A stretch of 64,000 nucleotides of DNA from Pleurotus ostreatus/Saccharomyces cerevisiae fusant (taxonomy: Eukaryota > Opisthokonta), in assembly GCA_024196135.1 (NCBI GenBank), contig JAMQCK010000036.1:1-64000 (forward strand), in the 5' to 3' direction. The notes beneath the pieces are model-generated. The model searched no databases. It was not told where the DNA came from and saw only the letters and a list, made by a program, of their open reading frames with translations. The position numbers were made by a program, and so were the translations under genes. Of this stretch, positions 21,842 to 35,913 are shown in pieces; position 1 is the stretch's first letter, and each line of letters starts with the position of its first letter.

Positions 21842-24288
21842 CTACCCCTGCGCCTTCCGCATCAAATTCCTCCTCACCCTTCTCCTCTCCGCCCCAATCC
21901 CATCGCCCTTCCCCCACTGCAAATACGGCACCCGTTCGCGTTCGACGCCCGCCACCCGTTCCTCGTCCGTCCAGTCGAGCATGCCCCAGATGGGCAGCTC
22001 AAGGGCACCTTTCACGAGGACGCGCGCGGAGCCGAGTAAAGGGGGTGGCACGGGGGTGAGCAGCTGTAGCGTCGCTGCTGTGGTTTGGGAGGCCCCCGAC
22101 GTTTCCATAGATGAGACCGCGCGCACCAGCGCCAGTCCGACGCAATGGGAAGAGGAGGTTGGAGGAGGCGAAGCGCCCTGGGCGTAGGGGATGGGCGCAT
22201 CTGCGGCCTCTGCACTCCCATCCTCGCCCTCGACATCCAACACTCCGCCCTCGCTCGCCACCAGCCCCACCACCGCTCCGTTCAAGACGCGCGCGACCTC
22301 TGTCCTCGGTACGTCCTCCGAGCCTGCGCCCATCAGCACGACTGCGTCTACGGCCTGCGCGACGTCGACCTCGTAGGGTAGCTGCGCGACCAGCGGTCGC
22401 GCGGTATTCCACGTTTGCGCCGTCAACTGCTTTAGGGATGGCCCTTCAGAGTTCTGCGCCGTCTCAGGAAATTCCGCGTGGAAGTACGACAGAATGCTGA
22501 GCGTGCGATGGTCCGCCGCCGTGAAGGTCTCTGCGTTCAGCGGGACCACAGGCGTTAGGCGCAGCATCTTGCTCGTGTGTAGGTGGTCCGGAAGGGCGGC
22601 AGCGCCAGCATACTCGTTCATCGCGCGCGGCCACGCAAAGTCGGTCGTCGCAGCCGCCTCGAACTCCAGGACATGCGTCGGCTGCACGATATCCTCCACC
22701 CGGCGCAGAAGGTCCGCGCCCAGCCCCTTCGTCCAGCCCATGGTGTTCACGATGAGGGGGATGTGGTCGGAGATGAGTTCGTCGCTCTCATTCGCCCTGT
22801 CACCCTCTTCCTCGTCATCCTCCTCCAAGGCCGGCGTCTGCAGGTCGAGGCGGTACGTCTCCACAAGCGCCTCGATCGCCGCCAAATACTGCGCCGGCGA
22901 CGACTTCGGGGTCGTCTCGCCGATGTAGTGCGCCCGGTACGGGAGCGTCGGGTGCGTGAAGGGAGGGCCGAAGACGGGGCGAGAGATCACGTTCAGAGCG
23001 ACCATCCCTGCGGGAGTGAACTCGGATTGCCCGATGTCGCATTCGAGGAGGGCGACGCGGCGGTACCTGCAGGGAAGAGGTCGTTGAATATATGTAGATA
23101 TAGGGGAGGGAGTGGAGGTATATGCGTGTGGAATAAGTTACGTACTTCTCGAGCTGCTTGTTCACTAGTGTGCGTACGGCGGTACTCTTTCCGCATTTCT
23201 TCGGGCCCTTGACGAGCGTAACGGACGAATCCGCATTGGTGATTTCGTCCATGGCGAAGGTCCATGTATGCGGTAGTGTGAAGACCTCCGTGTCGCGGCT
23301 CGGCTCGTAAAGCTGATGAGCGGCTTATTAGCTGATATTTCAGAGGGACGACGCGTTGACATACAAGATAGAGGTTGTGGAATCCAGGCACTGATCGTGC
23401 AGGCCCCCGAGGAGTGAATACCCCTTCGAAGCGCTGGCAGACCCTCTGCAGGCCTTCGACGCCCGTCGTCAACGATTGGACCAGAACGACGCAGAAGGCG
23501 TTCTCCACGACGCCCTGAAGTCGCGAAGGAACGGGCAACGCAGGTCGGTCTTCCGCAACGGCTTCGATGATAGGCAAAGGCGAGGATGTGGGCGCGAACA
23601 CGCGATGTGCGGAGGGCGAGGCGCGTAGTTTTGTTCCTGCGAGGGTGACCGCGCCCTTGACGATGGTAAGGTTGTAATTCCCGACGAAGCATGCTCGAGC
23701 ACCTCCGTCGAGAATTAGGAATGCACTCGAGGCAGCAGAAGAGACGGTGGCGCCGATCGTGAGCTCCGGGGGGTCGACATGGAATATATTCTGATCGGGT
23801 ATAGGTTCGTAGGTCGATAGGATGTCGGGAGGATGGGGGATAGATGCAGAGGGCGCAGGTGGAACGGCTTCGAGCGCAGGTGCGCTGGGTGACCAGGCGC
23901 GAGGGGCTGATGGAGGCTCCCCAGAAGGGAGGTCCACAATGATGTCGATATCAGAGTTCTCGGAGTCCTCGTCATCCGAGTCTGGGGGAACAACGATCAT
24001 GTCGTCTTGCTGACCGAATACATCGGCAGCTGGAGCCACAGTGCCATTGGAGGGTCGTGCTGCGCGTTTCCTCTTCCTCGGTGTGCTGGACTCGGCAGCA
24101 TAGGATGACGATCGCTTTGCTGAACGCGGGGGAACGGAGGTCAATGGCTGCTTCGCTGCTTTCTCCGACTTGGTTGTGCGCTTCGGCTTTTCCGAGCTCG
24201 CTGGCTTGCGTGTTGCGGGCTTGCTAGGCCCTGCATTATCGTCCGAGGCGGCCTTAGCCGCCTGCCGTGCCGCGAACGCGCTGAGCAT
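21842..24288 (-). CDS. GRC3: Polynucleotide 5'-hydroxyl kinase Grc3/NOL9
   Basis: This is a nucleolar RNA 5'-kinase that works with the Las1 nuclease in ITS2 removal from pre-rRNA. The N-terminus is basic and Ser/Pro-rich with a nuclear-targeting PRKRKRAA, then an acidic DSDDEDSENSDID stretch. The central domain contains the Walker A motif GPKKCGKST, then after an intron RRVALLECDIGQSEFTPAG, the Walker-type acidic segment of Clp1/Grc3 kinases, and IPLIVNTMGWTKGLGADLL. The C-terminal domain ends LMRKAQG. Two introns are predicted, near 23312-23365 and 23066-23145. Start and stop are clear. It is divergent from TSR2, with only 144 bases between the two ATGs. Confidence 0.92.
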
Positions 24289-24432
24289 GAGAGGTACTCG
24301 AACAAGCGCCCGCGATCACCGAACGCACCTGTGATCGAATTTTTGGGTCCAAGCGGCCAGAATACAAAGCCTTCCTCTTTCGACATCAATCGCCATCATC
24401 AGCATCTCCTCGTCCCTCCCCCGCACCAAATC
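24289..24432. promoter_or_regulatory. Bidirectional promoter, GRC3-TSR2
   Basis: 144 bases separate the ATG of GRC3 (minus) from that of TSR2 (plus). No TATA box is obvious. Both products act in ribosome biogenesis, so the shared promoter may give joint control; that is an inference from layout. Confidence 0.5.
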
Positions 24433-25005
24433 ATGGACACCACAGCACCCACTACTACCCTCGCTCCCTCCAGCGTGCTCTTTGCGCGCGGCGTGATCGC
24501 GCGGCTGGCGATCTGGGAGGACCTCCGCGTCGCCGTGCAGGAGAATTGGGGCGGCCCGAACGCGGCGGCGAAGCGCACTTGGCTCGCGGGCGAGATCGTC
24601 GACGCGTTCGAGCGCGAGGCGGACACTCCGGACGACCAATACGTTGAGGAGATGCTCCTGCAGGTCATGGAAGACGAGTTCGACACCGTGATCGAGGACG
24701 GGAGCGGGGAGGAGGTTGCGAAGGATATCGTGCGCGTATGGGAGGAGACGCGGCGAGGGCAGGCGGCGCTGGTAACGCGCTTCGAGGAGCTAGCAGAGAA
24801 GCGGAAGGGGAAGGCGACGAATGTACAGGTGCAGCCAGGGGCGCCAGATGAGGAGGGGGAGTGGGAGGATGAGAGTGATGACGACGAGGAGATGGACGAG
24901 GCGCCACAGCTGATCGAACGCCGGGCACCACAACCAAAACCAGAGCCGGAGGTTGACGAAGATGGCTTTACCACAGTAGCCAAAGGAAAGGGGAGAAGTC
25001 ACTAA
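24433..25005 (+). CDS. TSR2: Pre-rRNA-processing protein Tsr2
   Basis: Tsr2 is the escort protein for ribosomal protein eS26 and is needed for 20S pre-rRNA processing; it shuttles between cytoplasm and nucleus. This is a single uninterrupted exon of 190 codons. Family features are LFARGVIARLAIWEDLRVAV, ENWGGPNAAAKRTWLAGEI, DQYVEEMLLQVMEDEF, and the acidic C-terminal tail EEGEWEDESDDDEEMDEAPQ followed by DEDGFTTVAKGKGR. The ATG at 24433 (MDTTAPTTT) was preferred over the upstream in-frame ATG at 24331, because the extra 34 residues have no family match and lie in the shared promoter. Confidence 0.92.
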   Translation: MDTTAPTTTLAPSSVLFARGVIARLAIWEDLRVAVQENWGGPNAAAKRTWLAGEIVDAFEREADTPDDQYVEEMLLQVMEDEFDTVIEDGSGEEVAKDIVRVWEETRRGQAALVTRFEELAEKRKGKATNVQVQPGAPDEEGEWEDESDDDEEMDEAPQLIERRAPQPKPEPEVDEDGFTTVAKGKGRSH

Positions 25006-25204
25006 TGGTCGTCGCCCCTCCCTTCCATATACGTCTTGCTGCTCGCCGTCGTACCCCTGAGCCTCCGGCCTGTCCTTGTCATCACTGTACGTGGCCGACA
25101 TCCCTTCTTGCTCGACATATCTGACTGGTTGCGCTAGGATTATGTGTGTGGTGTACAATGTTCTATATCTACTTTCTTGCAATGTCCGCTTCTATACCTG
25201 TCTC

Positions 25205-27256
<2,052 letters not shown>

Positions 27257-27698
27257 CGTGGGAGCTATACGTTCACGAACGTGTGCGGTGTGCCGTAGGG
27301 TGCCGTGCTATGTTTGATATCGGGGAGATTGGGTACGGGCGATGTGCCGTTAGCGTATAGAGTCGTGTGAGTCCTTGGACCTTGAGGAAGCGCGGGTTCA
27401 GTGGCTAAAACTGACCCGAATGCAAGCGCAAGACTAGAAAATGCGATGGAGGTTGGTAGCAGGGTGCGCGCGTGCCAGAAGGCGGGCTGTGGATTGTCGT
27501 CATACTTAGGCGCCCCAGCACGCGCGCGCCAATCCGGACCGGTCTGGGGGAGGCGGCGAGTGCTATCGACAAGATCTTCACTGTCTCTGACTGCCCGAGA
27601 ATAACTCTCCATGGAATGTGCTTGTCAAGGGTCTGCTTCCAGCGTTCGTTGAATTGTCTACTGACGATATACTATATGGATGCAGGTCCATTGAGCTT
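27257..27698. other. Intergenic, no gene seen
   Basis: This lies between the start of the phosphofructokinase-2 gene and the end of the MYND gene, both on the minus strand. A 115-codon minus frame at 27265-27612 has no family likeness. Confidence 0.4.
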
Positions 27699-29630
27699 CT
27701 ACCGTGGGCATACGAACCCGGACCATACAGAGCCACCCGCCGAGACCTGCGGTATGGTATCTGCCTTAGTGAATAACTCCATGTCATACGTGACGGGAAG
27801 GGTGATTTGAGGGTAGCTCCCACCCACGCAGAGACATACTTGGATGTGAACCTTTGAGCCGGGTCCTCCAGGTTCGTGTTGGAGGCGTTGGCGATCGACC
27901 CGCCACGAGAAGTCGTCTCCTGGTTCTGTGGCGCGCCCAAGGTCGATGATTACGATGCGTGTGAGGCCAGACTCGGTAGGACGACTTGTGTCCAAATCAA
28001 CGTTGACCTTGCGCAGCTCTATGCCGATCTTCACAATGTTGCAGACGAAGAAGGCCTGCGCTATGGACACTACGTATCTCGCGTCACTGAGCGTGATTGT
28101 GTCTGAGTGTTTGCATGAGAACAAAGGTCGCGCTTCGACAGGACTTCGGCTCACCACCGAGACCCCAGACACCACCTGATGCACAGCATGAATACCGGTG
28201 TTGTCGACGCCAGTCTTCTCGTTGACAGTTGATTGAGCAGTACACTCTCGTGCCGCAAGGGCAGATATATCTGCGAGGCTCGTGATAGCCCTGGAGAGTC
28301 ATTAGCATGTTAATCAACGTCGAGCGTTCGGCATACCTTGAACACATTCCCACATGGAATGTGATGGATCCACGGATTGACATCCTGCAGTCGGCCATAT
28401 AGAACCCAATGTCGCCTTGCATTATCATACAACCTGGCGAACCTGCTTGTGAGGTCAGACTGAGGGGTCTCCTGCACGAGCTCAGGGCTCGCCTTGACGA
28501 GCGGACGCAAAATGCTTGGAAGAGAGACGCAGTCGGCCATGTAATTCTTCAGGGCAGCCACCGACTCCATGTGCATGTCAAAGGCTGCGTCGAGAGTTCG
28601 TAGGAAGGGGAACAGTCCCGCCTTCACAGCGCGAAGGATATTGCGGGTGTCGTGGGTGTGCTTCAGGAAGCTCAGGATAAGGTCGCTCGCAACCGCCGCG
28701 GTTTCGCGAAGATCCCTGTCTCGTGAGGTGGTGTTGTCGATGAGCTTAGTAACGCAGCTCATTAGCGCGCGCAGAACACCACGCGGCACGAGCACACCGT
28801 AGAACTCGGGCGAGTGCGTAAGCATGAGTGCAACAAGTAGGTGATCTCGCCAGAGCCATGTCCAAGTTGGAGAGACCGCGCTGATGCTTGTGAGAAAGTG
28901 CGATTGACTCGCGATGCTGTCAAGGACATAGCGCCTACGGCCGGCAAGGGCGTTCAGCTCGGCAAAAAATGTCGAATGCATGTATGTGCGTGGGTTGCCA
29001 AAGAAAAGCTGGAGGAGCGGACGGGCAGCGAGGACGACCGACGCAGCAGCCGTCAAGCGACCGCCATTGGCTCCTTGTAGGTATAAGGGGTAGTGCAGCC
29101 AGATGTCGATGATTTGCAGCATGGCGCGCGGATTCTCGCGCAGAGATGACACGAGGTCTGTAGCATGCAAGGCTTGAGTAGATGCTGCATATAGACAGAA
29201 TGATGCCGGAGACTTTGTGAGGTGGGATGGGGTGACGCCGCATTGGATGCACGAAGTCCATCCACAGAAACAGACGAGAGAGGGGACAAGGTGGCTTCTC
29301 AATCAGGGACGCGTACTCGGGCTCCGAATCGCCGGCTGTTTGGTAGAGCATCGAAGCAAGAGCGACAATTCCAGAAGCCCGGCGGAAGGCTCTCTCGTCG
29401 GCGAGGTGCTCAGGTGAGAACGAGGGATCTTCCTTGAGGAGGGCGAAGGCATGTCCTTGGGCTAGCAGAGCTTTCGCTTTCCGGAATGCTAGGCGCCTGG
29501 AGAGTGCATCTTCATCGTGAACGAGCGTCGCCAGTGCGTTTTGTAATTCGCAGATCTCCGCCATTCCAGTTTCCGCAAAAAGGCTGAAAAGGACATCTGT
29601 CGCGTCATCCGAGAGGGGTACAGGTTCCAT
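27699..29630 (-). CDS. MYND-type zinc finger protein
   Basis: This protein has a long helical N-terminal region and a MYND-like zinc finger near the C-terminus, a common expanded family in Agaricomycetes with no assigned function. Exon 1 (about 29300-29630) begins MEPVPLSDDATDVLF. The second exon is long and Leu-rich. After an intron at about 28292-28336 the finger reads YICPCGTRVYCSINC, then QREDWRRQHRYSCC. The front half is compressed (CPC rather than two Cys separated by two residues), and an upstream Cys in PCGNVF may serve as a ligand. A last intron joins GGVWGLG to DTITLSDARYVVSIAQAFF. The C-terminal tail ends SGFVCPR. It may bind protein partners; this is inference from MYND domains in general. 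Confidence 0.75.
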
Positions 29631-30121
29631 AGCACTGTTGAGGTTAGCTATTCTGTCCTGAAATGTTGCCCCACTGTCAGAAGAAGTGTATCACAGGTTT
29701 GTTGGAATGAGGGATCTCACTATATGGACGAGGTTGAAAGGTGTCCGCACACACGGTCTAAGAGTGCTCAGAGCGCCTTCCAAACATGAGTTAAGAGGCA
29801 ATGTGGCACTCAGCACTCGAGTAATAGCGCACCTAGGCCACAATCTGAGCAGATTCGAGATGGTGATGGTGAGCGGGAGCAACAAGATGCGAAGGACAAC
29901 GCCACTGGTCCAAGCGCTTAGGCTCTCTCAACTACCACGTGACTGGCCATGACGGCAAGTCCGCTGAGTAATCACCGAAGATGGATTGGCCGCTGAGTCA
30001 CGCGGACTCCAGCCTGTCTGTCAAGGTGAATGCCAGTGCGCCTTCAACGAAATGGAGATTGATGGTGTTACATTGAGCAGACATCCGGACAGAGTACAAG
30101 ATGCGAGGTATATATGTTTGT
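29631..30121. other. Intergenic, no gene seen
   Basis: This holds the upstream region of the MYND gene and the 3' flank of the Fox2-type gene. No frame with recognisable content. Confidence 0.45.
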
Positions 30122-32513
30122 TTACAGCTTGGCCTTTGGCTCGTCGCTGCGATTCCCAAAGTTTGCCACGATTTGCTCCAGCGCTTCCTGTGTCGACGTT
30201 GGGTAGTGCGCACGGCCGTCGTCTAGGCCTCAAGTTAGCTTGTGCGTGCTCGTATATGGGTTGCCTACACGCACTGAAGTTCGTGATAACGCTCCACTTC
30301 GCCACGATATCCTCCGGGCGCAAGGGCTTGTTCGTCGGGAAGCCATGGCCACCAGCCCGCTGCCAGCGCGTCTGCGCTGCCCAGCCGCCCGAGATCTCGA
30401 AGACGCTGCCCGTGGTGTCCTCGTTCGCAGAGCTCGACAAGTAGCCGACGACGGGGGCGACGAAGTCGGGCTATGGCAGGCTCATCAACACGCCGCTCCT
30501 GAAAAAGAGAATTAAAAGGCTGACCTTGAATGCATCGACCATCTCTTGCGGCCAGATCGTCGCGGTCATCGCAGTCCCTGCAGACGGCGCGATCGTGTTC
30601 GCAATGATGTTGTACTTCTTGCCCTCAATCGCCAGCGTCTTCGTCAGCCCCATGATGCCCGCCTTCGCCGTCGAGTACTGGCGTTGTCCGTCAGCGACCT
30701 CGCAGAGCGCTACCCCGAGCACGATACTCACATTCGCCTGTCCAAAGTTGCCGTACAAGCCCACCTGCGAGCACGTCGTCACAATGCGCCCATACTTCTG
30801 CTTCTGGAAGTGTGGCCACACAGCCTTCGCGCACTTGTACGTCCCGCGCAGGTGCACCGCGAGCACAATGTCCCATTCCTGCTCCGTCATCGACGTAAAC
30901 GACTTGTCGCGCAGGATACCAGCGTTCGCGATGAGGATGTGTACGCCGCCGAATTTCTCGAGCGCAACCTTGACGATCGCCTCGCCATCCTCCGCCGAGC
31001 AGACCGCAGGTGCTGCCTTGCCGCCGGCTGGGGAAGGTGGTCAGCTGCGTCAAACGAACAAATGATTATAGCAGGTATCTTACCCTTCGTGATCTCCTCT
31101 ACGACAGCATTGGCACCCTTCTCGCTGACATCGTTTACAACGACGTTAGCGCCCAGCTTCGAGTACATAAGCGCGTAGGCACGGCCCAGACCGGCACCGG
31201 CACCAGTGATGATGACCGTCTGGTTGTCGAAGCGGACGGGCGGCGTCGCCTGCGGGTTGGCAGGCAGCTTCGCCGCTGTCTCAAGCTTGGACTACACGAT
31301 GTTAGTCCAGAACACAGGCAAGTTCTTATGAGAAAACATACCCTAATGTCGACATCCGCCATCGTCTGTGGGTAGTCCGGCTTCGAGAAGTCAACGATTT
31401 CGTTCCACTTGGCCTTCACAGCGGACGGGGTGAACGTCGAGTCGGTCTTGAAGACGGTGCCAGCACTACGCTCCCACCGGATCTCGGTAACATAGCCAGC
31501 GCCGACCTCGAAGATGCGGCCGGAGGCGTCCGGGCCGTTGGGGTGGCAGACGGCAGCGACGAAGGGAGCGACATAGTCAGGCTAAGAGTTATGAGCAATG
31601 TGAATGAGCATCATGAGCAACAGACGTACCTTCAAGTTGGCAAGCATCTCTGGCGGCATGACAGTCTCGGTCATGGCGGAAGCAGCCATCTGAAGTGCAA
31701 TGTATGATTAGTGAGTGATTATACTCTGCAATGAGGATCATGCATACCGGTGCGATGCAGATGGAGCCAATGTTGTACTTCACACCCTCACGCGCAAGGG
31801 TCTTCGTGAAGGTAGCGAGGCCCATCTTCGCTGCGCTATAGTTTGCCTGCCCGAAGTTCCCTGCATGGTGTGACCCCAGTAAGCTCCCGCACGTGAGCCG
31901 GCTTACGGCTACTTGACGCACCGTACAGGCCCGCTGCACTCGCTGTGTTGACGATGCGCCCAAACTTTTGTTTGCGGAAGATGGGCCAGGCGGCCTTGGT
32001 GCACGCGTAGGCGCCCTTGAGGTGGACCTCCATAATCTGGTCCCACTCCTTGTCGGACATGTTCTTGAAGCTGGGAAGGCGTTAGATTCGTGGGGGAACG
32101 TACTCTGCGTAGACCGACCCCTTGTCTCGGAGGATACCCGCATTGTTGATGAGGATTGTGACAGTGCCGAAGGCGTCCACCGCTGTCTTGATGACTGCGG
32201 CGCCGTCCGTGACGGAGGAGTTGTTCACGACAGCCTTCCCACCAGCTGTTCTGGGTCAGCTGGGATCAGCAAACAAACGACTGTAGACGTACCAGACACA
32301 ATCTCATTCACTACCTTCTGCGCTGCATCCTTGTTGAAGTCGTTCACAACGACATTCGCGCCACGGGAGGCAAAGAGGAGCGAGTACCTGAGCGGTACGA
32401 TCGGAGGTAAGTCGCGGGAATTGGGTGCGAGTTTATTCCACGCACGCTTTACCGAGGCCACCGCCAGCGCCAGTGACAACGACGGTGTGTCCCTTAAACG
32501 AGAGCTGCGACAT
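30122..32513 (-). CDS. FOX2: Fox2-type peroxisomal multifunctional enzyme, two SDR domains
   Basis: This is the peroxisomal beta-oxidation (3R)-hydroxyacyl-CoA dehydrogenase part of multifunctional enzyme 2. Two short-chain dehydrogenase domains follow in tandem. Domain A has [13 protein letters not shown] across the first intron, NNAGILRD, and an active-site YSAAK after LYGNFGQAN. Domain B has [28 protein letters not shown] and YSTAK. The linker has [19 protein letters not shown]. After the second SDR the protein continues [20 protein letters not shown], then a short tail ending in AKL and stop at 30122-30124. AKL is a peroxisomal PTS1-type signal. The hydratase-2 domain that follows in yeast Fox2 is absent. 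About eight introns are predicted. The last, 30213 to about 30270, creates the NDGRA join. Confidence 0.88.
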
Positions 32514-33114
32514 GGTGGAGGTTGAGGACAAGTTGGAACTCACGCCTCTGCGCGTCCCTTCATCTACCCCGGATTCGCGCCGGCATGTGATTACCCGGAC
32601 CGGTGATGACGCCGATCCACGTGCGACGTCCGGCAAAAACCGCACGATGAAGAGCGCCTTTTTCAAGCTCCTTCTGCAGGTGGACCCACACCCTCACAAA
32701 CACCAGCGAGTTCCCAAGAGCGTCAAGTTCGTCGCCAAATACATCTTCAAATCTATTCTACAAATATTCAGAGTGTCAACGCCCGCGTGCCGTAACATGT
32801 CCGTACGGGTAGCAGATCGTCGTGTATGTGTATGCTATACCGCCGGAACTGTGATGAAAGTATGTCAATCTCCAACGCCGCCAGTGTGTCCCAATGTCTC
32901 CGAACAGAAGGGATGCAGACCGTGATAAGTACGTTGTGTTGCTGAACATGATGGTACAGGTGATGGAGGCCGGGCGAGCCGTGCCTCCTGCCAGAGGGCA
33001 TATCGAACTATCGTTCATACGAAGGTCCCCGATGGCAATAGATACATCTGCGCGACCCGATTAGCGACCGCAGACGAATCCAATATTGTTGCCACACGTA
33101 CAGAAGGGTATCGC
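32514..33114. other. Intergenic, no gene seen
   Basis: This is the promoter side of the Fox2-type gene and the 3' flank of the next minus-strand gene. The 166-codon plus frame at 32425-32925 overlaps the start of the Fox2-type gene and looks spurious. Confidence 0.4.
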
Positions 33115-33729
33115 TCATGAGTACTTCATGGGCGACTCGACGCTGTTGACGCGCCGCACGAGGTACTGCAGCCGCTGGGTGCTGTCCATCCGCATCTCCG
33201 CCAGCAGCTCGAGCGTGCGTAGCATGTTGGCGTACTCGCGCGAGCGCTGACATTCCCGCCGGCGCTTACGCCGCGTCAGTGCCGCCTCTGCCGCGCTCTG
33301 TGGCGATATGATGCACTCGAGCTTCATCTTGAAGGCCCTGCGCTGCTGGAGACGTCTCCTGTTCTGCTGCGACAGCAGCGCGTGCATCCGGCTCCGCCCT
33401 CCATCGCCGCGGTCGTTCCACCGCGCGTCGGCGCGCGCGCTCTGCTCATCGTCCATGTTATCTCCCTCTGTGCCCTCTGGTAAGTCGCCCTCGAGTTCTA
33501 GTCGCATCTCATACGACCACAGGAGCTGCTGATGATAGAATGTGGCCATGCAATCGAGCGAGCGCAGCGTCAATCTCGCCATATCGTCGTCCTCAAGTGG
33601 GCCCTTGTCGATGAGCTCGGACGGCGAAGGGAGGACGAATTCCTGGTCTGGAGTCGTCGCCGATGTCATGGGGGAGTTGCTCCGCGTCTGCGAGGAGGAC
33701 GCGGTCGGCGACATCGTTGGTGGCTGCAT
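33115..33729 (-). CDS. Uncharacterised basic, helix-rich protein
   Basis: I do not recognise the family. It is a single open exon of 204 codons from the ATG at 33727-33729 (MQPPTMSPTASSS). The N-terminus is Ser/Thr/Pro-rich. Next come DQEFVLPSPSELIDKGPLED and a helix-forming central part. The C-terminal third is strongly basic (RRRLQQRRAFKMK, then LTRRKRRRECQRSREYANML) and runs into a Leu-containing segment, RTLELLAEMRMDSTQRLQYL. A nuclear, nucleic-acid-binding role would fit the basic runs, and the order basic region then Leu-rich helix recalls bZIP proteins, but the bZIP Asn/Arg signature is missing. A TATA box 58 bases upstream supports this start over the longer frame that begins at 33942. 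Confidence 0.6.
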   Translation of the reverse strand: MQPPTMSPTASSSQTRSNSPMTSATTPDQEFVLPSPSELIDKGPLEDDDMARLTLRSLDCMATFYHQQLLWSYEMRLELEGDLPEGTEGDNMDDEQSARADARWNDRGDGGRSRMHALLSQQNRRRLQQRRAFKMKLECIISPQSAAEAALTRRKRRRECQRSREYANMLRTLELLAEMRMDSTQRLQYLVRRVNSVESPMKYS

Positions 33730-33786
33730 GGATGTGCTGCAAGTGCCGAGGGGGGTTCTTTGATGGCGCGAAAGGCCCTGGTACGT

Positions 33787-33793
33787 CTTTATA
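33787..33793 (-). promoter_or_regulatory. TATA box, minus strand
   Basis: TATAAAG on the minus strand lies about 60 bases upstream of the ATG at 33729 of the basic protein gene. Confidence 0.5.
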
Positions 33794-35913
33794 AAAGCAG
33801 TCCCGCCTAGATTGACCGACATTCCCTGAAATACTGCGTCATTCGTCCACGTGTGGCCAGGTTCGACAACATAACGTTGGCGATATATTGAGCATAGCGG
33901 CCTAGATTTTCGAGGCACCGCTACGTTTCCGGCGCCGGACACACGTCCTCAAATGGAGGCAAGACAACCGGCGATTCCTTTATCGTCCCTGGCAAGGGTC
34001 TCAGGTGGGAGATGCCTGCCCACGAAGGTGTTGTGTGCTGAAGAGAGTAACAGTCGCCATGACTGGCTGCTCACTTGCCTACATACAGGCGAGTGACTCC
34101 AGGCCCTCGGCTACCGATAGATGCACAAAGAGCGCGTGTATGACTTGCGCCCTCCCATTGGGCACCGAAACGGACGATGCACTCTGACATCATCGTGTAC
34201 GCGTGCTCCAGCCCCGCGCTCCCACAACAGCCGCTTCTGCTATTGCAGGCCTGTGTGGAAGGTGGTCTCGGCGCAGATTCTTGCGCCAGGAGACACCATG
34301 GTTCGTGTCGCAAGACTGGGTTTCTGCGCGGTAGATTGGACGCCCGTTCACAAGCCTGAAGCGGTAGCCACCGTCAGACAGCCGCAGGCCACTACCCTGA
34401 GCGCGTTTGGCGCGTAGAAGATTGCCCATTGGCGCCAACGAGGATAATCCTGAATAAGCGCTGCCCGACCGCCGCATCTAGACTTGCAAAGCCTGGAAGG
34501 CCGGTCCATCGTTCCAATACACCGCCGATGTACTGCGGTACGACTGCGTCTCTAGAAGCAGCGGCATAGGATCTGTCAGGGACGAATGAAGGGTCTACTG
34601 CTTTGTCGAGCAAAAAGGTAAACGCCACAATTGTGCGCGGAAGTACTTCGAAAGCGGGATTAGAGTGTGGATCCAGGCTGGGGTTGGTTCGAGACTCATC
34701 AAAGTCACATGAGATCCGTCCAATGATGGAGCTGCGGAGGCTAATTATCCCCGTAAGGATGTCCTTGATCCCATTGGCGCAGCAAAGTGACATGCTTTAT
34801 AGCCTACGAAAATATGGAAGTATCGTCTGGTGTGGTCCAGAAAGTAGGCAATAGCGTATAGAATATTGATCGAAGGAAGAAATATCGGCCCTGTACTACA
34901 CGCAGGATTCATAAGCGCTCTGATCGCTCTACTACTCCCGCGCCTGGCCTTCTCGTCCATGGACTCTGATCTTGCGACCGCCGCCTGTCAGAGAGCCGGT
35001 CCGCCGTGCTCGATGAAAGGGCCTCCGTAGCAGATACGCAGGCCCCGGTTCCCTCGAATCTGTCATGAGGCTTCATAGTGGCCAGGCCAGATCCGTCCCT
35101 TTGTGGCACGGTTCTCTTGCGCAGCATCTACCGCCGTGCCACTGGTCTGCAGGACCCTCGCAGAATCTCCGCGCCAAAGACGCTAGGGCGAGGAAGCCAG
35201 GGTAGGGAAACCACATTCAAGCGCGCGCCACAGGCGGGCCTTGCAGAGTTCGAGGCTTTAGAGGTCTTGTGCTTCGTTAATCTTCACGCAAGGGGCGTGC
35301 AGATAAGCGGATAATTCGAAGGGACCCTAAGATCGTGTCAGGCGTCCATAAGAGATCGCTACTGATACCCAGAATGGCTATAGGTACGCGCTCCAGGCAA
35401 TTCAAGCGTGCTGATAAGTCCAGAGCAACCTTGCCGCGTAGCCGGGAAATTAGGCAGGTCTTTGTAGGGTCAGACCTTGTAGACGGCAGAGTTCTTCTAT
35501 TTGGGGGACGCTAGATTGTCGTGCGAAGTCGTGCTGTATTATTCTAGGTGCACCGACCCTTTGGCGAATAGACACCAGCTCGAAGGTTCGTGCGCAGGAC
35601 CTAGAGCTCAGGTCTTCCCAGATTCAGTCTGTCGGCAGAGTCCTTTCTCCCTCTACCCATGACCAGGTGGGGAGAGAGCGAAGCTGGCCACGATCTGATT
35701 TGCTGACCGCCGAGTTCACAAGCCGGAGATGTAGAAAGAGCGTTTGACCGGAGTCAGAGAAATCATGTCGTCGAGGCTGCGAGACGCGCGGGCCAACACA
35801 GCAATGCCAGCCCCAAGCGCGAATGGAGACAGTGCCAGTGGTGAGCGCTCCTCGATCAGGTGAACGTTAGAGCCAACCCGCGGACAAGCCCTTCCTAATC
35901 CGGACACCGCATC
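33794..35913. other. 2.1-kb gap without a recognised gene
   Basis: The longest candidate is a 133-codon minus frame at 34392-34793 followed by partly open frames down to 34071. It may be an unknown or decayed gene, but I could not join the pieces or name a family. The last 200 bases before 35914 should be the GET4 promoter. Confidence 0.35.

Noticed and set aside
33115..33729. bZIP transcription factor
   Set aside because: There is a basic run followed by Leu residues, but the Asn-x7-Arg basic signature and regular Leu heptads are missing.
34392..34793. 133-codon minus-strand frame that looks moderately protein-like
   Set aside because: I could not join it to neighbouring exons or match it to a family. 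It may be an unknown or decayed gene, so it is mentioned only within the gap entry.
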